DNA of 64,000 nucleotides, from the NCBI GenBank assembly GCA_900708905.1, contig CAADRB010000030.1, positions 304,707-368,706 of the forward strand, in the 5' to 3' direction. Under the pieces are notes generated by a model. The model had not been told where the DNA came from and made no database searches. It worked only from the letters and a program-made list of their open reading frames with translations. This document shows positions 29,701-41,300 of this stretch, in pieces. A program made the position numbers and the translations under genes. Each line of letters opens with the position of its first letter. Positions within the stretch are counted from its first letter, which is position 1. This stretch comes from Hymenolepis diminuta (taxonomy: Eukaryota > Platyhelminthes > Cestoda > Cyclophyllidea > Hymenolepididae).

Positions 29701-32700
29701 TTTAAGTGAATATCAGGATATTAATACATTTTCTCCTCTGGAAATAGCTATTGAGTTTAGACAAGATCAGGATCGAAAAAGAGTACAAATCTTTTTGTAC
29801 TTTTGAGTTCATCTTGAGTTCTTGAGTTGAGTTCATTAAAATAAAGTCATAGTAATATATAAATTATGACGGGTCAAATGGAAATGTTATATCAATTTTC
29901 TTCAAAGTAACTTTCAATAATTATGACACACTTTCGGTTCTGAAATCCCGGTAAAGAGAAGTGAGAAATATGACGTAGTAACTATTTGAATACGTTTCAG
30001 CTTCAAAGGATTTGCACGTCTGGAATGCCCGGGGGGATCTTGCAATAAAGTTTGTGTACCAAGGAAAGGAATCAATACCTGTGATGCAGAAGGCAACAAG
30101 ATTTGTGAAAAAGGTGAGTCAGGATAACAATGAAATAAGGTTCTACATGTCCAGTAGATTTCTAGGTCTACATGAATTTGTTTTAGTTCTTTTTGATTCA
30201 TAAATATCCTGCTTCAATTCCAGTCTTCACAAAAAAAATAGTTTGAATAGCATCTACCAGTCATTTTCAAAGACGATAGACAGTTCAAAAATTCACTTTG
30301 ACAAGTTTCTGGGTTGGGAAAGGTATTCTGAAGCAACTATGATAAGAACCTTATCGACTAGTCTTAACCAATGTGATTAGACGTTTTAATCACTACCTCC
30401 GGTACACAGAAATTACGAAATTATCTACTCTTAAGCTCTGAAGAGATAAGTGCTTCATTTAACTTTTCTAAATGTGTGCGCTCTCAAATGTATATTTTCA
30501 TACGCATTTACCGTAGGTCTATCGAATATAGCGGGCAGTAAATCACGGGACAGTTCCGAGTACTCCAATCGGATTGAGGGGAGACTGTGTTTCTTAAATG
30601 TGAAATCGGTAAATATCTAAAATGCCTTACATTACCTTCTTCATTGCGCATCTTCGATGAAACGTCGTATAATCTAATCAGTTAGATAAGTGTCTAAGGT
30701 GAAAATATACATTTTAAAGAGAATACAAAACCTTTTATGTCCCGAGATCGGTTGGGTGTCAGAATATTGGTTGTGTTATTCTAATTATAAATACGGTCGA
30801 ATTGACCATTTATAAATGGTTATCAGGTGCCGAAGAGAGCATTCAAATTCAAAGCCTTAGGAGATGCGTCATATACACAACTCTGGAAAGATGACAGAAA
30901 ACTAGGTATAAACTGATAAGCGAATCACGATAACAAATAACTCAGCGATGAAATAAATCACTACAAGGAATATCTGTCAGTACTTTCAATTAACTTATGT
31001 TCAGAAAATATTTGTGAATAAATTATAAAATATTTAAATAGCTGCCAAGGTGGAAGAAACACAAAAATCTGGTTTTCATAGATTATAGCCTCTACCGATA
31101 TACGATTTTCACCTATGAAATGATTTAGACTTGGTAAATGAAATACCAAACTGAGTTTAAATCCTCGCTTACGAAAAACGGACATCCAGTACAATTGTCC
31201 TTACAACGGCCCTTAAACTAAAACAGCTCAAGTTGAACTCAGCGTAACATAACATCAATCGGTCTTCTGTGCTGCAATTGCCTCGCGCATAACTTAGCCT
31301 GACATCTATAAACCACACAGGCTAATAATAAGGAATATTCATTTTTTAATCCCTTTATTTTGGTATTAAGCAGATACTTTTACATTCATATCACCAAAAT
31401 TGTACCTTAAAATAGCTATATCATATCCTAATATAACCCCTATTTTTATGTCCACAATTTTCTATAAATTACGATTTCTTCGCTTAGGACTGACAGGTCC
31501 AGCATGTGATCAGATCGATTATTGCGTTGAAAATAATTGTGCTGATTACGCTACATGTGAATCATTCCCAAACGGTTATAAGTGTATTTGCGGTGCATAC
31601 GAAGGTATATTTATTTATGTTGCTTTTCCATTCACTTCACGTAGCTATCAGTTTCAAATCTTGCCAAATTGTCTATCAGGTGCTAGATGTCAAAAGGGTT
31701 ATGACCCTTGCCAGATAGAATCTCCATGTGAGGCACATGGACAATGCAAAGCCGTCGGGCCGGATTATAAATGTGTATGTGAGGTTGGATGGAGCGGTCA
31801 AAAGTGTGATCGACCGGCTTCAGCATGTGAGAGCGCTGCACAGCGTCTCAGCCCTGAGGCCGTCTGTTTGAACGGCGGAAGCTGTGTCGATTTGCAAGAT
31901 GACATTTCATACCACTGTATCTGCCTTCAACCTTGGTCAGGAACCAGGTGTGAAGTGATTGATGTGAGTCAGCCTTGTTTTTACGCCCATTTAATGTTCA
32001 CACTATCCTGACCTAGCTTTTTAACCCACTGACCTAAGGAAAGGAATATGTGAAGATAATCATATTCGGTGTCTTTGATATTATGTCCTTTGAAGATGAG
32101 GTATTTTCTTGCAGCATCTCCGATGCTAGCTTTTCCCTTAATTTGTTTATTGTCAAGGCGAAAACGTAATGCTTTAAAATTATTAGACATTTCCCCCGAG
32201 CGAAATTTTAAAAAGTTTCATTTTTTCTTCCCATTATTAATGAAAAAAACTTAACCATGGTATTGTTTATGTGAACTAATATAAATTACGTCATACTGAC
32301 ATAGTCCGAATTGAACTGTAGTAAGTTTTCGATATAACAAAGAGAATTTGTGTTTTTCCTTCTAGCCGGGATTTTAACTTGTAGATCGCTACATTTACAC
32401 GGCTTTCTATCGACTGCATAATAAACGATATTCCTTTAAAATCGCTTATCGATCTGTTCAAGTCTATCCTACTTTGTACTTTTCAGTTTACTAGCTACCA
32501 CAAAGAGGTCTACTTTAGGCTCTCTTAGTGCAAATGTTCACGTTATGTCCTCTGTCTCTCACATCTTGTTTGTTTTGAAATGAGTAGGACCTGGGAAGAG
32601 CAACAACTTTGCCAGTTTTCGACCCAGTTTTTTATTTCTAAGCTGTGTACCCCTTTTAGCAACCCAATTAATAGAAATCAGATCGAATGGCTTGTTTCTG

Positions 32701-35700
32701 ATATATATAAATTTTCAAATGTCCTCAATTAGGGGGAAGTTAGGAAGCTAGAATTATATTAATTTTCTCAACAGATTGTACTTAATTATTTTTTGGACGG
32801 TCTGAAATCCGTGGGAGTGAATATAAAATTTATGTAAAGTAACTGCGATAATACTTTTGTAATTAGGTTATAAGTGAAACCTACAATCAAACTCATTACT
32901 CTATTATCATATTGCCAGTAGATAGGGTTAGATTAATAAAGTAGGTATCACATTGATAAGATTAATTCCTTTCTGCTGGGGTAGATTGTTTTTAATAGCA
33001 ATAATATATTAGAGGCTTCTAATTAAGTGAAACTTAAATCAAGTTAAGAAAAGACAACTTGATAAATTTCCTTTTAGATTCTTTAAAATGATCATCCTCA
33101 TTGAACGCTTGAATGGACATACGTATATCATAATTACGTAGTCGCCAGAAGTTAATCAGTCATTAGACTGTCCCATATGTAGAGAAATTAGTTCATCTGA
33201 GAGTTTGGCGGACAATAGTCTAGACACCAGGGTGCGATCGCTTGAATAAGATTCGCGCAGTTTTTATCACATGGTCTATATTTGGTTGTTAGGCCGAGAA
33301 AACTTTTAAAATAATGTTAGTGATACTAACTACTCCTAGTCGAACGTTGATGAATTCTGTTAACTCAAAGTAAATTCGTGTCAGAAACAGTACACCCGTA
33401 AAAATGACACTATTCACACAACCAATCTCCTAAATTTCCCTACCACATGCTGCTCTACGAAATAAAAAAATTAAGAGATTATAAGCCTCCCTAAAATTGG
33501 CTTATGCCTGTGACCTTCAGAATGAAACAATTTAAATATGGAGACGCCAAAATACTCGAAAGATAACCATCAAAGTTCACGGACCTCTCCAGTCAATGTA
33601 CTAGAGTTTGAAAGTTTTTCATCCTTTTATCCAATTCGTATTATTGATAAGACCTATTATTAAATAGACTTACTGATTAAAAGAACGCTAATATTGATTA
33701 CAAAAATCGTGACAAGTTTCATTCATTCAAACAAGAAAAATCACCTCCAATTAAATCGATACACTCTAAGAAACTATCAAAGAATAGGCAGCTTTCAAAC
33801 TCTAAGTTCTGATTTCTTAAAATGTATATTTTTAATATTACCATCTTATCAAGTTCATTTGATCGAAATGATCAGTTATAGCTGGTATCAAAGACAGGAA
33901 GGTGTATAGGTGTCAATATGGAACTTAGATTAGTGAATGAGGAGAATGAAATTAGAAAGTACTATATCTGAAAAATGAGAATTTCTTCAGAATACAGGTA
34001 CTGAACGGTGTTCCTCTTTGTCCTTAAAAACTCCACGCTTTTTAAACACTTCATATAGTTATGCTTATTTAAAGCTCAACTGTAACTGCTATACTGGCTG
34101 CGGATTTTTTAGGGAATATGTATTGCATTTGGATTCCGCGTTTGGACATTTCATAAAACCATTATGATCGCTGAAGAAGGCGTATATATCGAGTTGATGG
34201 AGTTTTTACGATTGTATTATTGTGCCTACCTTATCATCACAGCTACAATGATTGGTATTCTCTCACATAAATAAAAAGACCGCCAAACATAGTGTATTTG
34301 ATATTTATGGTAGTGAATTTTATATCTCCAGCTACGATTTATGAAAATCATTATGCACCTGACTGAGAAATTCTAACGATATTATCAAATACGCATTAAA
34401 CATCCATAAATTCATAATTTGCAGACGTGTACAGAAGAACACTGTTCGGGTCACGGTGTCTGCATTTTCTCCAATATTAGCCAAGAGAGCATTCACTGTC
34501 AATGCGATGCCGGATGGGTCGGCGAGACATGTAATTATCGATCACAATCACCTTGCCATAAAGCCAGTCTGAAACTACACGCCAATCAGTCAATGGTTTG
34601 CCTTCATGGGGGCGTATGCATCGATAATCCAAATGGAGTCGATTTTAGTTGCAAATGTCCGTTGGGATGGTTTGGACCACAGTGTGAAACCTTCTTTATT
34701 GAGGTAAGTTTTTAAGATTCATTCTGATCTTTCTTTTAATTCCTTACCCTTCACGTCTCTCCTCTATCAGTAGATAGATATGACTGGCGTTTTGACTTAC
34801 ATTTTGATATCAGGCATAAATTATTAAAATTAGGTAGAGGTTCGAATATTTTGTTAATTTACGTTTATTTTTTTCTCCAGACTCTTTATTTCATTGTACC
34901 CGTATTGGTCGGAGCTGCTGCTTTTCTCATAATACTAGCATTATGCTTCAGGAGTTTTCGAAAGTGAGTGGATTTAATTTATTTCACGTAGAATTTGCCA
35001 TTTCAGAAACAGTCAATAACTTTACGTATTCAGAACGATAAAAACTAATAAAATGAGAGTTTATTATTATTCAGCTTATCGCGGACAAGTTCCAGGAATT
35101 TAAAGATTCAATGGTAGATTGTTCTACCACAGGGGGGTATACGCATATAAATTCCTAGATGCCTGGGCTGTTATTCACGTTCGCAGCGTTTTGCAATGAT
35201 TAAATTGTGAGAATGGTCATGTCCTCTCGACAAGCCAGTATATTTGGTATTTAGGATCTTAGTTGGACCTAAATGTAAGGTCATGTATTGTAAGGTGATG
35301 AACCTTTTCATGCTTAACTTAACTTAACCGCCACTAACAGACGTGCCTTCTATCTTAAGAAATAATGTATATTTCTTACTCAACTAGAATTTCAGCAAAG
35401 GAGATAAAACGATTCTCACATCCATAATATTCATAAAACTACTCACTTTTACTACTTAAAATAGGCAACAGGCAATGGAGGGTAAAATTTGTCTAATTTG
35501 AGCAGTGGTTGGTTTCAAATTGTAATAGGGTGCTAGCTCAACCTCAAAGTCTATTAAGAATAAGCCCTATATCAACGCAGTAGGATTTACTATGTGCTAG
35601 GCCTAGTCACCGTGGAATTAGATTAACTAGAGCTGCATGAAATCTAAATTAAAGAACTTTATATGAAAACGTTTTGGAAGTCTGTGCTTTACTCCAAAGT

Positions 35701-37362
35701 AGCTCTAATCCCGAGTAGTGATACTTTAGAGGCCAGACCAAATTAGGCTAGATATCTCCTGATAGAACGAATGTTCTTACTACGGCTAGCAGGAAACAAT
35801 AACCTTTATAAATGAGAAGAACAAGTGTCGGGTTGGGCAAACGTGTATCAAACAATTGTGAATGAAGGAGAGGGAAAAGGAAGAGGAATTGGAAGGAACG
35901 AGGGAAGTATCAATACTGAGCGAGGATAATCCTGATTGTTAGGGTCAGACGAAATGAAGTATGGTAAGGCATTCTTTGTTCATTGGCGGTTAGAGCAAAG
36001 GCGTGAGTCAGTAGGGGCTCAATACATAGAGAGATAGAGCAAACATATGAGTCAGGGTCTGCAGACTACAATGCCTTTGTCACTAACAAGGTCCCTAAGG
36101 TATATACCAAATTTTGAGCAAATGTGAAAACAGTCCAAACAAACTAAAGAGTAGGGTATTGTTCTACTTAAAATTGTGGTGTTCAATTTGTTATTCTAAA
36201 AGTAGCTGTAACAAAGTTGAATAGCAAAGAGTAGCCTGTAGTTATCTCAAATAAGGCTGACAAAAAATTTCCTGCTGAAATTGAGAATCAGAAGAATCAC
36301 TTTCACATCTGTAAAATAATGTTTTGGATAGAAATGGCTCTAGTTTTCTGCTTTACTTTGATAATTATCTTGCCTGTTTGATCAAAAGTAGGATCATCTG
36401 AACTTCCTACCATAGATCCGAGTTTGAGCGGGCGATATATAAAGGAGAAAATAATAGTTTTTGAAGATGACATGACAGATAGTGATATTTCTTAGACTTA
36501 AGCGATATTTGGTTTTTTATTTCTTTAAAATTCTTTTGTTTTGAGACATTCAATGGAGATAGGTTAGACTGAAGCACTGTTATGAGGACTGTTACGTCAA
36601 GCACTGGACTAAATGGACGATTAGCACTCTCGGATCTTCTTAACGATTTGTAAAAAAGTCATAACTTGTTTGATAGAATTAGAAAGCACGCTGTGCATTG
36701 ACGGGATCCGTGAGGTCAGTTTATGAGTTTGATGCCCATTGTTGGACTCCTTGTGAATGGAGTGTCCAACCGCAATGAGTAAGTCTGGCTAATAAATGGG
36801 GCAGTAGAATTTGAGATTCCCATTAGGTGGGCTCTAATCAAGATTGGGGTAGAATATTTTTAATGAATAATCTTGAAAGTTGCACAAAGAGGTATGCGTC
36901 GGAAAACGCGGAGGATTTCAAAATTAGTGGTACCCATCCCATCTTCATAGCCACAGAGCGGTTAATCAACGAAAGCTTAAATTTTCACTTTAATGTGAAT
37001 TTTTAAGTATGCAGTAGTACTTAAGTCTTTTTCATATATTTAATTACATATATACATATATATCTTTAAGCCATGAATCAAGACAGGAAACAATACCGAT
37101 GGTCTATACATCGACTTCATCGACAGAACGTTCTTCTGAAGACCCTACCCATTCATTAATCATACCATATGCAATTTATATATCAAGCACTATAAGAAAT
37201 ATGAAGAAAAATACAAAAAAAGAAGAACCAAGGGTCTTTCGAAAACCGACTTCGCCCACAATCAGCGAACAGATGGGTGGTCCAGCTCTTCCACCAAGGA
37301 ACAGTCCACTGAAAACACCAAGCAGTGATGAACAATCAGAATACTGGCCTACCAAATTTTAA
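26785..37362 (+). CDS. Delta/Jagged-like (DSL) transmembrane ligand, copy 1
   Basis: Probable Notch-ligand family membrane protein. Model exons: 26785-26850, 27038-27171, 27445-27550, 28948-29108, 29163-29312 (donor tentative), 30001-30113, 31488-31604, 31680-31963, 34425-34703, 34881-34963, 37071-37362; about 594 residues, phases close. In order: signal peptide (MWHVAIPVTLILTFFYIPVF); MNNL-like region (LDTCDVYFFICVKN; MGIDIWDFDGLDASDLIARF); a compact DSL-like module (six-residue shorter loop, ending CVPRKGINTCDAEGNKIC); five EGF repeats, two of the long form with CLHGG or CLNGG; one membrane span (FIVPVLVGAAAFLIILALCF); and a cytoplasmic tail of about 100 residues ending WPTKF. The YYG block usual in DSL domains is not seen. 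A small exon-like piece at 29516-29589 (KHYVYYFFKLNINSE) has acceptor and donor but breaks phase and was left out. The related gene at 38373-47741 points toward it. Confidence 0.75.
27551..28947 (+). other. Intron of DSL gene copy 1
   Basis: Intron of 1.4 kb between the MNNL exons, donor GTAAGT, acceptor CCACTTCAG. No listed repeat or extra exon was recognised. Confidence 0.5.
31964..34424 (+). other. Long intron between EGF exons of DSL gene copy 1
   Basis: About 2.5 kb with donor GTGAGT and acceptor AATTTGCAG, both phase 0. No EGF-coding exon was seen inside. The 71-codon frame at 33694 has no cysteine pattern. Confidence 0.5.
35825..35955 (-). repeat. Dispersed repeat family P, copy 1
   Basis: On the minus strand: CTCGCTCAGTATTGATACTT, CCTTCCAATTCCTCTTCC, then CGTTTGCCCAACCCGACACT. 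The same order is seen at 54135-54245 and 56150-56275. It lies in the last intron of the plus-strand DSL gene. Confidence 0.45.
36695..36860 (+). repeat. tRNA-derived SINE, copy 5
   Basis: Head is partial (GTCAGTTTATGAGTTTGATG, a degenerate B box). Body: GTGTCCAACCGCAATGAG, GGCTAATAAATGGGGCAG, GAATTTGAGATTCCCATTAG. It lies in the last intron of the plus-strand DSL gene, same strand. Confidence 0.65.
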
Positions 37363-38372
37363 AACGTAAACGGTTGATACTTTCTAAATTATTTTGAATT
37401 ATATGAACTTTTGAGGAAAAATAGTTATATTTATGCAGATTGACTTAACAGGAAGGGGGAGGGAACATATTATTTTTTAAAATAATTAAAATTTTTGTGA
37501 AATTAATGACGTAGCCTCAACTGATGCTTGTATGATGGAATTGCATTCGTACATTACATTACAAGTAGTTATACTATGATTTAATAAGTAAATTAAATCA
37601 AATAGCAGGTTTCATTGAAAGTGATATTCGAGTCTTCACTTACTTACGTTAATGCATACTTAAAAACAACAACACTTAAAATTTACAAAAATTTTACTAC
37701 TCTATGAAGATGTTCTTAACTGCAAGCGTTTTCATTCTTGGAACATTGTACAGAGAGTGTCCAGAATGTTTTACAGTAAATACATTGAACAGAACCTTAA
37801 TATTCACGCTTAAGGAAGCTCCTACATTCTTACTATTGCAAACTCTGTTTAACGGTTCACTTTTCATAAAAAGGTATAGCTGTCTATGGATATAAATATG
37901 GACCCACTTCCAATCTCAAAAGATGATCCAAGATGATCATCCATTAATAAAGGAGTTCATTTCATTTATGTAAGAAAGAAATTTTGCAATACTTTATTTT
38001 GACGCTTTATTTTTGCTTTTTTTACTTTTTTACTTTTTACTTTACTTTATTTTATTTAGGAAACTATTAATCGGTAATCCAGCAGATATTTCTTAAATAG
38101 AATGTCAAACGAGAAGATGCTTATTACAGTAACTTATTTTATTAAAATAACTATTAATCTTTACGGGATAGCAACTTTATTAGTGCTTTCACTGCATAAA
38201 TTACAGACAAACTTCCAATTGGCAAGCAGTTAGATCATAGGATTAGTTTGTACAAATATAAAATCTATTTGTAGTTGTTAGACAGTTATGATTTCGCTAT
38301 AAACATTCAGCTGGTTAAATCACGATCTAAAGGCAGTTGGCAAAAATCTGAATTATCAGAAATCCTTTATGT
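37363..38372. other. Shared 3' intergenic stretch of the two DSL genes
   Basis: Only 1.0 kb separates the two convergent stop codons. It holds both 3' UTRs. A T-rich tract at about 38005-38060 is low complexity. No coding feature seen. Confidence 0.5.
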
Positions 38373-41300
38373 TTACTTCCTCGTAAATTCAGGGAGATTA
38401 CATCTATAGGGTCTGAATTCCTCCGCTATACACTCGTACATACTTCCCGAGTAGGTGTCTTCAGAGTAATAAGGTTGTATTTCAGCAGTGAACATCCTTT
38501 GATTCTTTTTTATTTTGAAGCTGAAAGAACAAACACAAGTTAACTAATACATTTCCACTTGCCTGAAGTTTTTATGGAAATAGATACAGAGCAGTGCAGC
38601 GATAACGAGGAGCGGAATGAGAACTGCTGGGGCGATAAAAGCTACGGTCTAGGAGGAAAGAGAACAATTTAACCAGCATATGTAGTTTAAGATGTATGCC
38701 TTCTTCTGCTATCAAATTTGTCTAGAATTGATTTATTAAGTATGCTATTGTTTAAATACATGTTGACGTAAACCTTCGTTTGTGAAAACCGATGCTCATG
38801 AAATATATTAACATATTTTTCTTCCAACATCCTGGAAATTTGCTTTCAATCAATGTTAACATTTCCAGTATCCTGAAGCTCCAATTGCAGCTCGTAAAGT
38901 TTCTCGAAGAAAATCATATTTATACCCTCTCCTCTCTTCAGTACATTTAATACTGCAAGAATTTCGATGCAAACTTTGCGAATCGACATTATAAATGTTG
39001 AAAGCTTTGAAAAAGGATTGTAAATTTCCATATGCATGGTTCCTAATAGTTGCAATCTGTTTGAAACTACTCAATGCAACAAAATTAATAAAAGTATAAA
39101 AAGCAAAGGTTTATGAAATAAATTTATTATTTCAAGGTCATAATACATAGAATTTCCTTCTTATTTATTTGGTATTTTTGGTAAAAGGTAAAATGATGAT
39201 GTTAATAAATAACTAGAGATTAATTAATTGTTTAATTAAATTCTTCACAATTTCGAAGGCAGCGTTAATTGTTGAATAGCTAAGATGAAATGGAACCACG
39301 ACGCGTAAGAGGGCCGTCTGTAAAAGTTCGAACATTTTGTGCTGAGATAAAATTAATAGGAACTAAGGAACATAAGACAGGCACCATTTCCAAATCAGAA
39401 GGTCAACATTTGAATGGTAACCGAAAGCTTCCTCGACATTAAATGTAAAATGTGCCAGTTGTAAATTGCAGCTTATGCCACCTCATAGCTCTCTGGATCT
39501 GAAATTGGAAGTGGCATCACCATCCAGTCTTTTAAAATTGGTAAATTCGGGTACATGTCTTCTACTCCCAGACGAGTGTGAGTTAGTTTGTCAAATGCAG
39601 AATTACGAAAATATAGATCAACGCAAATCTTCGCTCTTGAGAACCAATATCTGCGGCCCCCATACAGGCGTCTTTATAGATGAGCCTTAACTGAATGGAA
39701 TACTCCTAAATTCTCAAACCATAAAGCTACGCCAATCACAACTTGAGTTACGGGTAAATTATTGATTTCGGGACCAGAATATCATAGTTTTACAATCCGC
39801 TTCCTTTCCCTCAGTAAACATCACTACTGAAAGCTAGTATACACCTTGTCCAAATTGCGTATTTGAAGCGACCTTTCTATTTAATGAACTCAATGTTCTA
39901 ATAACATCACTGAGAATATTTAGGCGGGAGAGAAAGGGATGAAGCTCGAAGCTCCAAATCAATAATTTGTATGCAAGTTTCCTTACGGCGCAAGGCAAGA
40001 ATGAACTGACTTCACTCGGTTCAAACAGGCCCCAGGATATAAAAAAAACATTTATCACACTCAAAAAAGTCCTCCTATACTACTCTAAGACGTAGAAAGA
40101 TACTAAAGGCTGGGAAAATTATCTCAAGAACTGATCAATTTCCTACCCTTTTCCACTCTCTGATGCACATTTCTGAATTCAAAGAGAAAAGGCTAAAAGA
40201 CTTAAAATTCTAATATATACTTAGGTAACCGATCTGCTTAACTCTCAGAACTAAAATGATAGGAATTCAAATCTTTAATATCCGAAAACATGGTAATTTA
40301 CCTGTGTGACATGTGTTTCGCACCTTTCTCCTATCCATCCATTCACACATTGACACTGGAATCCAGATCCGTTCAGATTTTCAACACAAATTCCACCATG
40401 TAAACAAATAGAGAGTTGATCTTTAGGCAAACTCAAGAAGGCTACTTCACAAGCACTTTGCTCGGGTACATCGCAGAGAACACCCCTCCATCCAGGGTTA
40501 CATCGACACACGAAAGTTCCCGTTGTCCCCAGAGCATTCTCGCATTTGCCATGACCATTACACGTGATGTTGGAGCAAAACTGAAAAAATAAGGTAGATT
40601 GCGATGTACCTTGGTGGCAGTGGAAAAGGAAATTGCATTGAACTTACGTCCAGAAGTTCACACCTAGCTCCCTTGTAACCTGGTGAGCAGTAGCAGGCAT
40701 AGCTAGTTCCATCAGGGTCGTCGAGGCATATTCCCTGATTTAAGCAAACTTCGGACCCTATTATTTCCCGAGCACGAGTACATCGTGAATTTGTTTCAGG
40801 AACTGGGGTAGTGGTTTCGGTGGTTTCAGCCGGTAGCTCCATCATCTTTTGATTAATAATGGCATCTATATATGAATGAGCATGAAATCTTTCAAAAACT
40901 TTTGTTTGGAAAATGATAAAATCGTTTGTTACTGTTTTGGCCTTGTAGGGGGGCATGCTAATCTTAACCCTTCCTTTTATTTTATGTATTGTTAATCGAA
41001 ATCTACGGGATTATTGAAGAGTAGCACGTTCAAAAAATGTGCACATTAAGATTAGTAAAGGAGTTGTCTCAGTGCGGAAATGGAGGATTATTAAAAAAGA
41101 CATGCACAGATAGACCGAAAGAACTATCTACATAACCTCAAGAATATAGGTTCTATAGCGAAACTCCAAAGGATTTATGATTCTTTATGCAGGTGATTAC
41201 GCACAATTCGAGTTTCAAATAAAATCTCAGGTAATTTATGTTCTTCTCGTGTTTCGTAAAAGAAAACGATGAGTAATAATTACATTGTTTTATTCGGACA

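Larger units (their letters stand above)
34964..37070 (+). other. Last intron of DSL gene copy 1
   Basis: A 2.1 kb intron between the membrane-span exon and the tail exon. It carries SINE copy 5 and a copy of repeat family P. The acceptor used in the model is ATATATATCTTTAAG; a second AG eleven bases on would also keep phase. Confidence 0.5.
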
